From Mesobacillus jeotgali (lineage in GTDB: Bacteria; Bacillota; Bacilli; Bacillales; Cytobacillaceae): DNA of 64,000 bases. Positions 1 to 9,926 of the stretch are shown here, piece by piece. Within the stretch, counting starts at the first letter, position 1. The number at the start of each line of letters is the position of its first letter. The notes below the pieces were generated by a model. That model was not told the origin of the DNA and ran no database searches. It saw nothing but the letters and a program-made list of their open reading frames with translations. The stretch spans positions 2,155,526 through 2,219,525 of the forward strand of contig NZ_CP025025.1 of NCBI RefSeq assembly GCF_002874535.1, read 5' to 3'. The position numbers and the translations under genes were made by a program.

Positions 1-122
1 TCCTCAGGATGTGAAATGTTCAACTCTTCAAAACAGGTACCAGCTCCATAAGAGTGGAGGAGAGTACCAATCGCTCCATCGGCGATTAAAATTTCTTTTT
101 CCAGTCGTTTCAGGAAACTCAT
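1..122 (-). CDS. Homocysteine S-methyltransferase / methylenetetrahydrofolate reductase, N-terminal fragment (YitJ-like)
   Basis: Only the first 40 codons lie in the window. The opening, about [20 protein letters not shown], carries the DGAxGT motif of the homocysteine S-methyltransferase barrel. In Bacillus the gene after metC in this operon is usually the bifunctional YitJ, which joins homocysteine methylation to methylene-THF reduction, or a metH-type protein; the fragment cannot separate them. The ATG overlaps the metC TAA by one base (TAATG), which indicates translational coupling and membership of the metI-metC operon under the SAM riboswitch. The family call is fairly secure, the bifunctional nature is inferred. 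Confidence 0.75.
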   Translation of the reverse strand, partial: MSFLKRLEKEILIADGAIGTLLHSYGAGTCFEELNISHPE

Positions 123-1303
123 TAGACTTCCTCCTTTTGTGTTTCTTGTATTCCTATGAAATCCAAAGCTTGCTCAAAGTCCGCGATCAAATCATCGGCG
201 CTTTCAAGCCCGACTGATAATCGAAGGAGACCATCAGAGATACCGCGCCTTTCCCGTTCATCCTGTGGCATGGCTGCATGTGACATTTTTGCCGGGTAGG
301 AGAGGATGGATTCTACGGCTCCAAGGCTGACTGCAAATACAGGCAATTTTACTTTTTTTATAAATCTAGCTAAAACATCGGCATTTTCAAGTTCAAAGGA
401 TAGTACCGCTCCTGGTCCATATGCCTGCTGAATCTGCAGGTCTGACTGCGGATGATTTACAAGGCCAGGATAAAAGACATCCTTAATTAAAGGCTGATCT
501 TTTAAAAATCCTGCTATTTTCTTGGCGCTTTCTTGAGATTGGTTCATTCTGACAGAAAGGGTCTTGATGCCTCTCATCACAAGCCATGCATCCTGAACTC
601 CCAGGACAGCTCCAAAAGAGTTCTGCAGGGAGTATAGCTTTTTTGCCAGTTCTTCATCCTTCACAACGGCAAGACCCGCGACTGTATCACTATGACCTGA
701 CAAAAACTTTGTTGCACTGTGAAGGACAATATCCGCTCCCAATTCAAGCGGGCGCTGCAAGTAGGGAGTCATAAAGGTATTATCGACATAAGTAAGAGCA
801 CCATGTTTCTTTGCCAGTTCACTGATCGCCTGTATATCAGTTACTTTTAATAGCGGATTGGAAGGTGTTTCTGCATATAGCAAGGCAGTGTTTGGCCTAA
901 TCGCTTGCTTCACCGCGTCAAGGTCGGTCATTTCAACAAAAGTGTGCTCAATTCCAAAACGGTTCAATACCTGTGTAACCATCCGGTAAGTGCCGCCATA
1001 AACATCCTCGGTTACGACCACGTGATCTCCCTGTGAAAGAAGTAAAAATGCAGTTGAGATGGCAGCCATCCCAGAAGAAAAAGCAAAACCACGGACACCG
1101 CCCTCCATTTCGGCGATTATTTCCTCAAGTGCCTCTCTTGTAGGGTTAAGGCTCCGGCTATAATCATATTTTCCGAACTTGTCTGCGGAAGGCTGGTGGA
1201 ATGTTGACGCGTGCTGAATCGGTACGCTGACACCACCGGTTGCAGGATCGAATTTATGCTTGTTATGGAGAAGCTGGGTTTCGAATGTATATTGCTGACT
1301 CAT
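122..1303 (-). CDS. metC: Cystathionine beta-lyase MetC
   Basis: This is a PLP enzyme of the Cys/Met metabolism family that would cleave cystathionine to homocysteine, pyruvate and ammonia in the cytosol. The 393-residue protein is full length for the family. It shows the phosphate-binding SSGMAAI segment, the [10 protein letters not shown] and DNTFMTP motifs, and the PLP lysine in [10 protein letters not shown]. Its ATG overlaps the metI TGA in an ATGA arrangement, so the two are co-translated. Family members interconvert between lyase and gamma-synthase activities, and the beta-lyase call rests on position after metI, the order seen in Bacillus subtilis. Expression should follow the S-box upstream of metI. 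Confidence 0.88.
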   Translation of the reverse strand: MSQQYTFETQLLHNKHKFDPATGGVSVPIQHASTFHQPSADKFGKYDYSRSLNPTREALEEIIAEMEGGVRGFAFSSGMAAISTAFLLLSQGDHVVVTEDVYGGTYRMVTQVLNRFGIEHTFVEMTDLDAVKQAIRPNTALLYAETPSNPLLKVTDIQAISELAKKHGALTYVDNTFMTPYLQRPLELGADIVLHSATKFLSGHSDTVAGLAVVKDEELAKKLYSLQNSFGAVLGVQDAWLVMRGIKTLSVRMNQSQESAKKIAGFLKDQPLIKDVFYPGLVNHPQSDLQIQQAYGPGAVLSFELENADVLARFIKKVKLPVFAVSLGAVESILSYPAKMSHAAMPQDERERRGISDGLLRLSVGLESADDLIADFEQALDFIGIQETQKEEV

Positions 1304-2415
1304 ATTGCTTCTGCCTCCTGGAGTGCCTTTTGGAATGCATCGTCTAAATCATTTATAAGGTCAGCAACATTTTCGATTCCCACAGAGAATCGCAGAAGTC
1401 GGTCACACACACCTGTTTGTTCGCGTATTTCAACTGGTATATCAGCATGTGTCTGTGTGGCAGGGTAAGTAATGAAACTCTCAACACCACCAAGGCTTTC
1501 GGCAAAAGTAATAATGGAAAGACTCTTTAAAAATGGATTGACCATGGCAGGGGAGTGGACTCTGAAAGAGATCATCCCGCCTCTGCCGGGATAAAGGACA
1601 TCCTTCACTGCATGATGGAGCTGTAGATAATCCACAAGCACCCTGGCATTTTGCTCGTGGCGTTCCATCCTTAATGCCAGAGTCTTCATCCCGCGGATGA
1701 GGAGCCAGGAATCGAATGGACTTAACACTGCACCGCCGCCATTATGATGAAGGAATAGAGAATCACATAACTGTTTCCCCCTGGCAACGATTAGTCCCGC
1801 AAGGACATCATTGTGACCTCCAAGATATTTTGTTGCACTGTGAATCACAATGTCAGCACCTAAAGTCAATGGTTTTTGCAGCAGGGGAGTGTAGAAGGTG
1901 TTATCAACAATCAGCAGAATACCGTTTTTTTTTGCGACTTTTGCGATTGCTTCAATATCAGCTTGCTCCATAAGCGGATTCGTCGGGGTTTCCACAAAAA
2001 GAGCCTTCGTCTTTTGCGTGATGGCCGATTTGATTTCATTTAGATCAGCCATGTCAGCATATGTACTTTTTAATCCCCACTTTTTGAAACCCTGTTCAAG
2101 AAGACGATAAGTCCCTCCATATAAATCCTTAGAGACAATCCATTCATCTCCGTGCTCGAATAATGAAAGAACGGTCCAAATCGCCGCCATTCCGGAGCTG
2201 CAGGCAAAGCCACGTTCACCCTCCTCAAGATCTGCAATTGCCTTTTCAAGTATTTCGCGAGTAGGGTTTCCCGTACGGACATAATCATAACCACTGGATT
2301 GCCCAATTCCTTCGTGGCGGTAGGCAGTCGTTAAATAGATTGGTGGATTGACCGCACCTGTCGAAGATTCACTCCTGTTGCCAATCTGTGCTAGCTTTGT
2401 ATCGATTTCAGCCAT
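1300..2415 (-). CDS. metI: Cystathionine gamma-synthase / O-acetylhomoserine thiolyase MetI
   Basis: First enzyme of the operon. It would condense an activated homoserine ester with cysteine to form cystathionine, or with sulfide to form homocysteine, using PLP. Family motifs are present: SSGMAAIW, VETPTNPLM, DNTFYTP and the PLP lysine in HSATKYLGGHND. A GTG at 2424 keeps the frame open, but the AGGAG at about 2427 lies only three bases from it. The ATG at 2415 has eight bases of spacing and gives a normal 371-residue protein starting MAEIDTK, so it is chosen. Its stop overlaps the metC ATG. A SAM riboswitch and promoter lie upstream. Confidence 0.88.
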   Translation of the reverse strand: MAEIDTKLAQIGNRSESSTGAVNPPIYLTTAYRHEGIGQSSGYDYVRTGNPTREILEKAIADLEEGERGFACSSGMAAIWTVLSLFEHGDEWIVSKDLYGGTYRLLEQGFKKWGLKSTYADMADLNEIKSAITQKTKALFVETPTNPLMEQADIEAIAKVAKKNGILLIVDNTFYTPLLQKPLTLGADIVIHSATKYLGGHNDVLAGLIVARGKQLCDSLFLHHNGGGAVLSPFDSWLLIRGMKTLALRMERHEQNARVLVDYLQLHHAVKDVLYPGRGGMISFRVHSPAMVNPFLKSLSIITFAESLGGVESFITYPATQTHADIPVEIREQTGVCDRLLRFSVGIENVADLINDLDDAFQKALQEAEAI

Positions 2416-2540
2416 ATCACTCACTCCTCATGAAAGTAGTTAGACGGCAATTTTTGTTTTATGAATAAAGACGAGATCATCGACTTTTATAAAGACAATT
2501 ACCGCAAAGCTCCAGAAATACGGTGCGGTTAGTCCCTAAT

Positions 2541-2705
2541 AAAACAAAAAAGCCTTCTTAAGAAGAAGACTTTTACAGATGATAGCCATTCTTCTTATCT
2601 GCCAAGTTTTAAAAAAACTTGCTGGAATTAGCACCTTTTCAACAAGGAAAGTTGAAGGTTGCTGAAGCTTCACAGGGCCAGAACCCTCAGCTTCTCTGGA
2701 TAAGA
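2541..2705 (-). promoter_or_regulatory. SAM-I (S-box) riboswitch with intrinsic terminator
   Basis: On the minus strand the RNA begins CTTATCCAGAG, continues with the conserved GGCCCTGTGAAG and CAGCAACC segments and the GGTGCTAATTCC block, and closes with AGATAAG, which pairs with the first strand as P1 (2699-2705 with 2593-2599). These are the S-box consensus blocks. Downstream, AGTCTTCTT and AAGAAGGCT (2551-2571) form a stem followed by a U run, a factor-independent terminator. Binding of S-adenosylmethionine should favour the terminator and switch off metI-metC and the following gene. Confidence 0.95.
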
Positions 2706-2737
2706 TTTCATATTATTGAATTATTAAATTTCTCTAA

Positions 2738-2766
2738 ATATTACAGCTATTATTAATGAATGTCAA
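2738..2766 (-). promoter_or_regulatory. SigA-type promoter of the metI operon
   Basis: On the minus strand TTGACA (2761-2766) is separated by 17 bases from TAATAT (2738-2743). The predicted start near 2731 lies about 25 bases before the first riboswitch stem, which is a normal arrangement for an S-box leader. Confidence 0.8.
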
Positions 2767-2832
2767 TCATTAAATTAAAGCGTTGAAGTAAATAGGTGAA
2801 AGCTCCCATTGGTTATAAGCAAGGCATCCTAT

Positions 2833-3651
2833 TATGACAGCTTTTCAGGATTTGCGGGCTATGCTGTCAAGATTCCGACTTTATTTTGACAGCTTCTCAA
2901 GATACAGGGCCAAAGCTGTCACGATTCCGACTTTATTTTGACAACTTCTCAGGATACAAGGGCAAAGCTGTCAAGATTACGCCTATATTTTGACAGTTTC
3001 TTAGGTTACAAGGGCAAAGCTGTCACGATTCCACCTTTATTTTGACAGCTTCTCAGGATACTAGGGCAAAGCTGTCAAGATTCCGCCTTTATTTTGACAA
3101 CTTCTCAGGATACAGGGGCAAAACTGTCACGATTCCGCCTTTATTTTGACAGCTCCTCAGGGATCGAGGCCAAAGCTGTCAAGATACCGACTTTATTTTG
3201 ACAACTTCTCAGGATACTAGGGCAAAGCTGTCACGATTCCGCCTTTATTTTGACAGCTTCTCAAGATACAGGGCCAAAGCTGTCACGATTCTGACTTTAT
3301 TTTGACAACTTCTCAGGATACTAGGGCAAAGCTGTCACGATTCCGCCTTTATTTTGACAGCTTCTCAAGATACAGGGCCAAAGCTGTCACGATTCTGACT
3401 TTATTTTGACAGCTTCTCAAGATATAGGGCCAAAGCTGTCACGATTCTGACTTTATTTTGACAGCTTCTCAGGATACTAGGGCAAAGCTGTCAAGAATCC
3501 GCCTTTATTTTGACAGCTTCTCAGGATACTAGGGCAAAGCTGTCACGATTCTGACTTTATTTTGACAGCTTCTCAGGTGACAAGGCGAAAGTTGTCAAGA
3601 ATAGCGCGTTATTCAGGCAGCTTTACGGAGGGAAATGACCAAAGTGTCAAG
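2833..3651. repeat. Tandem array of about fifteen 52-bp repeats with internal inverted repeat
   Basis: Units start near 2834, 2886, 2939, 2990, 3041, 3094, 3146, 3198, 3250, 3302, 3353, 3406, 3458, 3510 and 3562, with a decayed sixteenth near 3615. The average period is 52 bp. Each unit has GACAGCTT (sometimes GACAACTT), a 17-bp middle, AAGCTGTC, and a 19-bp linker of the type ACGATTCCGCCTTTATTTT. The units starting near 3198 and 3250 are repeated exactly by the next two, a 104-bp recent duplication. The array lies between the metI promoter and the 3' end of the protease gene. It has no sustained coding frame, since 52 is not a multiple of three. Confidence 0.95.
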
Positions 3652-3835
3652 AACCGTTCCAGTACAATTCTGGCAGCAAAGCGGTTTAAGAAGTCAATGA
3701 ACGTAATTTTCCCCCGAAATTTCAGGAATCCCAGAAAAGGGGTTAACAATAGGAAATGTATGCGCCAGAAAAAATCATGACTCAAAAGCTGATGACCAAC
3801 TTTCAATTACTCTGAGAAAGTGATAGATCTGAATA

Positions 3836-3867
3836 ATAAAAAACTGGCTCAATTTCTGATTGAGCCA
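3836..3867 (-). terminator. Intrinsic terminator of the neutral protease gene
   Basis: On the minus strand TGGCTCAAT and ATTGAGCCA (3845-3853 with 3859-3867) form a nine-pair stem with a five-base loop, followed by a T run. It sits just after the protease stop codon. Confidence 0.9.
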
Positions 3868-3888
3868 ACCTCCTAAAATAAAATTCTA

Positions 3889-5544
<1,656 letters not shown>

Positions 5545-5752
5545 CTATCTAATAAAAATTAGTAGATTATCATATTTATACTTTAATAGTCTGAACATTG
5601 CAACAACTAAGTCTAAAATTGTCGAATTATCATGTTGGGAAAATATCTGGGGCATATTTTAATAAAAGTAATCAGAATTTATTGACTAATTTGTCAATAT
5701 ATTTTTATTATTAAGTTGTAGTACCAACTCATAAAAAAGGAGGTTAAAAAAA

Positions 5753-7495
5753 ATGAATTCTTTATGGTTAGCCGTGATCGGAATGATTGTGTTTGCGATC
5801 GGATACCGCTTCTATTCTAAATGGGTAGCAGAAAAGATTTACCGTCTTGACCCGAACTATGTCACACCGGCGCACCAGTATTCGGATGGAGTAGACTTTG
5901 TTCCAACGAAGAAAATGATCCTTTGGGGTCACCATTTTACGTCTGTTGCAGGGGCGGCACCAATTGTTGGGCCGGCGATCGCTGTCTATTGGGGATGGCT
6001 TCCTGCATTCCTGTGGGTAATATTGGGCACTGTATTCGCAGCAGGTGTGCACGACTTTGGGACTCTAGTCCTTTCCGTGAGGAACAAGGGACAGTCAGTA
6101 GGAACGATCACAAACAAGCTGATTGGCAAGCGTGCAAAAATTATGTTCTTATTCATTATTTTAATACTTGTTTTAATGGTCAACGCCGTTTTTGCATGGG
6201 TTATTGCAAACTTGTTTGTAAAATTCCCTGCGAGTGTTCTATCGGTATTCCTTCAAATACCACTTGCGATTTGGATTGGTTACGCTGTTTATAAAAAGAA
6301 GAAAGGAATGCTTGTACCTTCATTGATTGCTTTGGCAGTAATGTATGGTGCGGCGATCCTTGCCAGCCGTGTGCCTGCTTTGCAGATTGACCTGGTCAGA
6401 TATTTTGGCGGGGCAGATAGTACTGTCATGTTTGGTCTAAGTGGTGTATCCATGGCTTTCTTAGTCTGGATTGTTGTTCTGATGGTTTATGTTTACATTG
6501 CATCAACACTGCCGGTATGGAAGCTCCTGCAGCCTCGTGACTATATCAATTCGCACCAATTGGTTGTAGGTTTATTCATTTTATATGCAGGACTCATTTT
6601 CCTGCAGCCAAAGGTTACAGCTCCAGCAATGAATGGTGCGGCTACTGATGTATCCTGGTTCCCATTATTGTTCATTACGATCGCCTGTGGTGCCATTTCT
6701 GGATTCCATGGACTCGTTTCTTCAGGGACATCCTCTAAGCAGCTTGAAAAAGAAACCGATGCTCGTTTTGTTGGTTACTTAGGAGCCGTTGGAGAAGGGG
6801 TACTTGCCTTGATTGCCATTATCGCGGTTGTCACCGTGTTTGCGACAAAAGCAGATTTTACTGCTGCGTATTCAAGCTTTGCGGCTGCAAGCGCAGGTGG
6901 ACTTGGCAACTTCATCAATGGTGCAGCACAGCTTGCGACCGGCATCTGGATTCCAGCAGACATCGCAAGGACGATTGTTTCCATCATCGTTGTCAGCTTT
7001 GCCGCAACAACTTTGGACACGTCAGTAAGATTGATGCGTTACATCATCGCTGAAATCGGAAGCGAATACAATGTCCAGGCACTGACAAAGACTCATGTGG
7101 CTACGACTGTTGCCGTTGTTTCCAGTGCAGCGCTTGTATTATTGCCAAAAGGACCTAACGGATTCGGTTCTGGCGGATACCTATTGTGGCCGCTCTTCGG
7201 AACAAGCAACCAGCTTTTGGCAGGAGTCAGCCTTCTGCTTATCTCCATCTGGCTGAAGCGCCAGGGCAGGAATTATCTTGTGACCTTCATCCCGATGGTG
7301 TTCGTCTTCTTCATGACACTTTGGGCAATGATTCAGCAGGTCGTTTTCCAGTGGTCTGGATATGGAAGCGGGGAGCTGAATATGCTGCTCTTTGGTATCG
7401 GGGGACTGATTCTGATATTTGTATTCTGGATCATCATCGAGGCCATTTCAGCATTCAGCAGGAATAATCCACCGCCATTAAGCAAGGAAATGTAA
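5753..7495 (+). CDS. cstA: Carbon starvation protein CstA family transporter
   Basis: A 580-residue polytopic membrane protein with about 15 or more hydrophobic segments. Family features include the early GHHFTSVAGAAPIVGPA segment, FGTLVLSVRNKGQSVG, and SGFHGLVSSGTSSKQL. In other bacteria CstA proteins take up pyruvate or peptides when carbon is short. A perfect RBS (AAAAGGAGG) precedes the ATG. It is divergent from the neutral protease. The next gene is 59 bp downstream and is followed by an ArsA-like ATPase, so the three probably form one transcript. A short GC-rich hairpin at about 7504-7525 lies in the first gap without a good T run and may tune downstream expression. Confidence 0.92.
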   Translation: MNSLWLAVIGMIVFAIGYRFYSKWVAEKIYRLDPNYVTPAHQYSDGVDFVPTKKMILWGHHFTSVAGAAPIVGPAIAVYWGWLPAFLWVILGTVFAAGVHDFGTLVLSVRNKGQSVGTITNKLIGKRAKIMFLFIILILVLMVNAVFAWVIANLFVKFPASVLSVFLQIPLAIWIGYAVYKKKKGMLVPSLIALAVMYGAAILASRVPALQIDLVRYFGGADSTVMFGLSGVSMAFLVWIVVLMVYVYIASTLPVWKLLQPRDYINSHQLVVGLFILYAGLIFLQPKVTAPAMNGAATDVSWFPLLFITIACGAISGFHGLVSSGTSSKQLEKETDARFVGYLGAVGEGVLALIAIIAVVTVFATKADFTAAYSSFAAASAGGLGNFINGAAQLATGIWIPADIARTIVSIIVVSFAATTLDTSVRLMRYIIAEIGSEYNVQALTKTHVATTVAVVSSAALVLLPKGPNGFGSGGYLLWPLFGTSNQLLAGVSLLLISIWLKRQGRNYLVTFIPMVFVFFMTLWAMIQQVVFQWSGYGSGELNMLLFGIGGLILIFVFWIIIEAISAFSRNNPPPLSKEM

Positions 7496-7554
7496 TGAAG
7501 TGGAGGCCGGGCGACCGGTCTCTATTGTCATTTTAAGAAAGAGAGGAATTCGCG

Positions 7555-7818
7555 ATGGGTTTCTACGAACAATTAAAACGTGCAATAGCTGTCTATGATG
7601 AGATTCTCAGGCAGCCGCACAGAACCGAAATTGCTCGTGAATTAAGAGATGAAGAGGACCTGTTTATGCTGCTTTGCTTTTCAGAAATGCTCGGTCTGCC
7701 CAACCCGGCATTTTACTACACACTTGAACTATACCCTGTCATCATCGAGCGTTTTCATGATTGGCATCTGAGGGCCGGGATGGAAAAATCACCGCTTGAA
7801 GGAATACGCTGCTGTTAG
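7555..7818 (+). CDS. Small protein ending in Cys-Cys (cory-CC-star-like), partner of ArsA-like ATPase
   Basis: An 87-residue soluble protein whose last residues are IRCC followed directly by the stop codon. I recall a family named cory-CC-star that has this ending and sits next to ArsA-type ATPases in bacilli; that match is from memory. No signal peptide or transmembrane segment is seen. The body is mostly predicted helix, with an aromatic centre (NPAFYYTLELYP) and LRAGMEKSPLEG before the tail. The stop codon TAG is part of the RBS of the next gene (TAGGAGGAAG), so the two are tightly coupled. The terminal thiol pair could bind metal, form a disulfide or receive a lipid; the sequence does not decide. 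Molecular function is unknown. Confidence 0.8.
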   Translation: MGFYEQLKRAIAVYDEILRQPHRTEIARELRDEEDLFMLLCFSEMLGLPNPAFYYTLELYPVIIERFHDWHLRAGMEKSPLEGIRCC

Positions 7819-7829
7819 GAGGAAGTGCT

Positions 7830-8789
7830 ATGGATATGTTTGAAAAGAAGATCTATTTCATCGGCGGTAAAGGCGGTGTTGGCAAAAGCACAACATCCGC
7901 GGCAATGGCGCTTTTACTCGCGAAAAAAGGAAAGAAGATACTGCTAGTTTCAACAGATCCCGCCCATAATACAGGCGATTTATTTCATCGTAACTTCAGC
8001 GGGGGAAAAATCGAAAGAGCAACTGAGAATCTGGACGTACTGGAAATTGATTCGGAACAGGAATCAAGGAATTACATCAAGGGAGTAAAAGGAAACCTGA
8101 AAGGCCTGGTCAAAGCGACGATGCTGGAGGAGGTAAACAGGCAGATCGACATGGCAGCATCCTCGCCTGGGGCAGAAGAAGCCGCACTGTTTGACAAAAT
8201 CACCTCATTGATTCTCGAGGAAATCACTAATTATGATGCCATTGTTTTTGACACAGCACCGACCGGACATACGATCCGGCTGCTGACACTTCCGGAATTG
8301 ATGGGCGTCTGGATGGACGGGCTGTTGGAACGGCGGAGAAAAGTGAACGAGAATTACGCACAGTGGATGAACGATGGTGAAATTAGTGAGGACCCTTTGT
8401 ATGACAAGCTTAATGAACGGAAAAACCGCTTCAAGTGTGTAAGGGAAATCCTGCTTGATGAAACCCAAACACAGTATGTGTTCGTTCTTAATGCTGAAAG
8501 GCTTCCAATCCTCGAAACCGCAAAGGCAATTGATACATTGCATCACCATGGAATACATGTTAACTCAATCGTAGTTAATAAGGTCATCCCTGATGAAGCA
8601 GACGGAAGATTCATGGAGCAAAGAAGAACGAACGAGCGAGTGTATCTTGATGAAATTAAAGATAAATTCAAGAATCAGAGACAAATTTTCTTGCCGCTCC
8701 TTGAGCATGATATTTCTTCGTTGGCCACACTGGAACTTATATCAGGTCTTTTGGGAAAACAAATCGATTATAATTTACACCATAGTTAA
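7830..8789 (+). CDS. ArsA/Get3-family ATPase
   Basis: A 319-residue cytosolic P-loop ATPase. The deviant Walker A GKGGVGKST is near residue 14, and the family segments STDPAHNTGD and DTAPTGHTIRLL are present. It has a single ArsA domain, about half the length of the Escherichia coli ArsA. It contains one cysteine (FKCVRE), so neither the arsenite-binding cysteines of ArsA nor the CxxC of Get3 is present. No ars genes are nearby. Coupling to the Cys-Cys protein and to cstA suggests a role in targeting, assembly or regulation of a membrane protein rather than arsenite export, which is inference. Confidence 0.88.
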   Translation: MDMFEKKIYFIGGKGGVGKSTTSAAMALLLAKKGKKILLVSTDPAHNTGDLFHRNFSGGKIERATENLDVLEIDSEQESRNYIKGVKGNLKGLVKATMLEEVNRQIDMAASSPGAEEAALFDKITSLILEEITNYDAIVFDTAPTGHTIRLLTLPELMGVWMDGLLERRRKVNENYAQWMNDGEISEDPLYDKLNERKNRFKCVREILLDETQTQYVFVLNAERLPILETAKAIDTLHHHGIHVNSIVVNKVIPDEADGRFMEQRRTNERVYLDEIKDKFKNQRQIFLPLLEHDISSLATLELISGLLGKQIDYNLHHS

Positions 8790-8808
8790 TAGTGGTGTTT
8801 TCATTTTA
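8775..8808 (+). terminator. Terminator of the cstA operon
   Basis: ACACCA and TGGTGT flank the stop codon of the ATPase gene and are followed by TTTTCATTTTA. The stem is short, so efficiency may be moderate. Confidence 0.6.
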
Positions 8809-8900
8809 TTTATTAGGGTTATATAAAAATATGGATAAATTTTAAAGCAGAATGGAAACTAAAGCTAATTGGAATTTGTTGTATAGAAAGGGGCACTAGA

Positions 8901-9578
8901 ATGAGGCGAATCTTTCCCGGCTCGATTACAGCGTATAGTCAGTTCGGACATTTAAAGGTTCCTAAGAGTATTAGAAATATTTGTCCAGATTGCAAAGACA
9001 AAGTGGAGTTTGTCCTAAAATCCACCTATCAGAGCAGCAAACATGGATTGATGACGGAAAGTGCTTGCCCCTCATGCAAACAAAGTGTTCCGTTTATAAT
9101 CATTACAAAGGAAAAAGACAAACAGCCTGATGTATACATATACGATCCCCAGAGCTCGACAGATCCATCGAGCCAGATTGAACATATCCCCAGAATACCT
9201 GAAGAATTGGTTAGGGCTTATAAATCTGCGGTCAGTGTCCATCTTTCAAAAGAGAATGCTGCGACTGCTGTACTGGCCAAGCGTGTCATTGAAAATGTGT
9301 TGAAAAACTTTTTGGGGGATAAAGCCAAGGGCATGACTCTTGACCAACAATTCGAAATACTTCCAGATCATATCAATTTAGTAAAACCAGTCACCTCATT
9401 AAGTCCGTTGATGGCATCTGAAGGGGGACTCCACAAAATGCTTGAGCTGGAATCTGAGATGGATGATGAAATGACAGAACTAATAATGGATTTATTGGAG
9501 GATTTAATTCAATATTTATTCGTATTGCCTGGAAAAATAGAAATCACCCGCGAACAAATTGAGACAAAGTTAAATTGA
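8901..9578 (+). CDS. DUF4145-like protein with N-terminal zinc ribbon
   Basis: A 225-residue protein with two CxxC pairs, at Cys28/Cys31 (ICPDC) and Cys56/Cys59 (ACPSC), consistent with a treble-clef or zinc-ribbon domain. The helical C-terminal half (about 100-215) includes AKRVIENVLKNFLG and resembles the HEPN-like DUF4145 domain, often found alone or in restriction and stress loci. The start follows AAAGGGGCACTAG. It has its own terminator and appears monocistronic. No neighbouring defence genes are visible, so a defence role is not supported. The domain call is from memory of the family pattern. Confidence 0.65.
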   Translation: MRRIFPGSITAYSQFGHLKVPKSIRNICPDCKDKVEFVLKSTYQSSKHGLMTESACPSCKQSVPFIIITKEKDKQPDVYIYDPQSSTDPSSQIEHIPRIPEELVRAYKSAVSVHLSKENAATAVLAKRVIENVLKNFLGDKAKGMTLDQQFEILPDHINLVKPVTSLSPLMASEGGLHKMLELESEMDDEMTELIMDLLEDLIQYLFVLPGKIEITREQIETKLN

Positions 9579-9588
9579 ATTGACATCA

Positions 9589-9616
9589 AGCAGCTTCCAG
9601 GGGAGGCTGTTTTTTT
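9589..9616 (+). terminator. Intrinsic terminator after the DUF4145-like gene
   Basis: CAGCTTCC and GGAGGCTG pair around a three-base loop and are followed by seven T residues. Confidence 0.88.
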
Positions 9617-9700
9617 GCCAGATAAGAAAGTATAAATATCCACTTCGAGAATTGTCCGATTTAGCAAATAGCCCCTCGAGTCGCTTGTCTAGTGTCGCCT

Positions 9701-9901
9701 CCTAGAAACTCCGAAACTTCAACTCCGCCGGCAGAAGCAAAAAGCGCTTCTTTGTCGGAGTCTCCAGTTTCTGCGTTTCTGGTCAGTCGGCTATACTTTT
9801 CGATTTCGGTCCGCCCAATGAAGTCAAAGAACAACTTCACTGGTCGGCCCTCCAGCGCTTGTCGAGGCTGAACAAGGCGCTTGCGCTTTTCTTAGTATAG
9901 C
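9701..9901 (+). repeat. Multi-hairpin intergenic element, probably dispersed repeat or structured leader
   Basis: A first hairpin spans about 9703-9781: AGAAACT and ACTCCG ... AGAAGC pair with GCTTCT ... CGGAGT and AGTTTCT around AAAAAGC. A second domain is closed by the exact pair GCTATACT (9790-9797) and AGTATAGC (9894-9901). It holds two inner hairpins: TGAAGT/ACTTCA with flanking CCA/TGG and CCG/CGG (9811-9847), and AGCGCTTGT/ACAAGGCGCT (9854-9881). The result is a three-way junction. The element ends one base before the purine-rich RBS region of the nuclease gene. I recall similar sequences repeated between genes in many Bacillus genomes, which was not checked. Confidence 0.7.
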
Positions 9902-9926
9902 AGGAGGGGTAAAAGGGGGAGCAGCT

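Noticed and set aside
3562-3806. Short open frames on both strands after the first array
   Set aside because: They start inside repeat units, have no RBS and no recognisable protein features, and overlap each other.
7830-8789. ArsA-like ATPase considered as an arsenite efflux ATPase
   Set aside because: It has one ArsA domain, only one cysteine, and no arsB, arsR, arsC or arsD gene nearby.
8901-9578. DUF4145-like zinc protein considered as part of a defence island
   Set aside because: Neighbours are metabolic, transport and nuclease genes of ordinary type; no restriction, toxin or phage-related gene is present.
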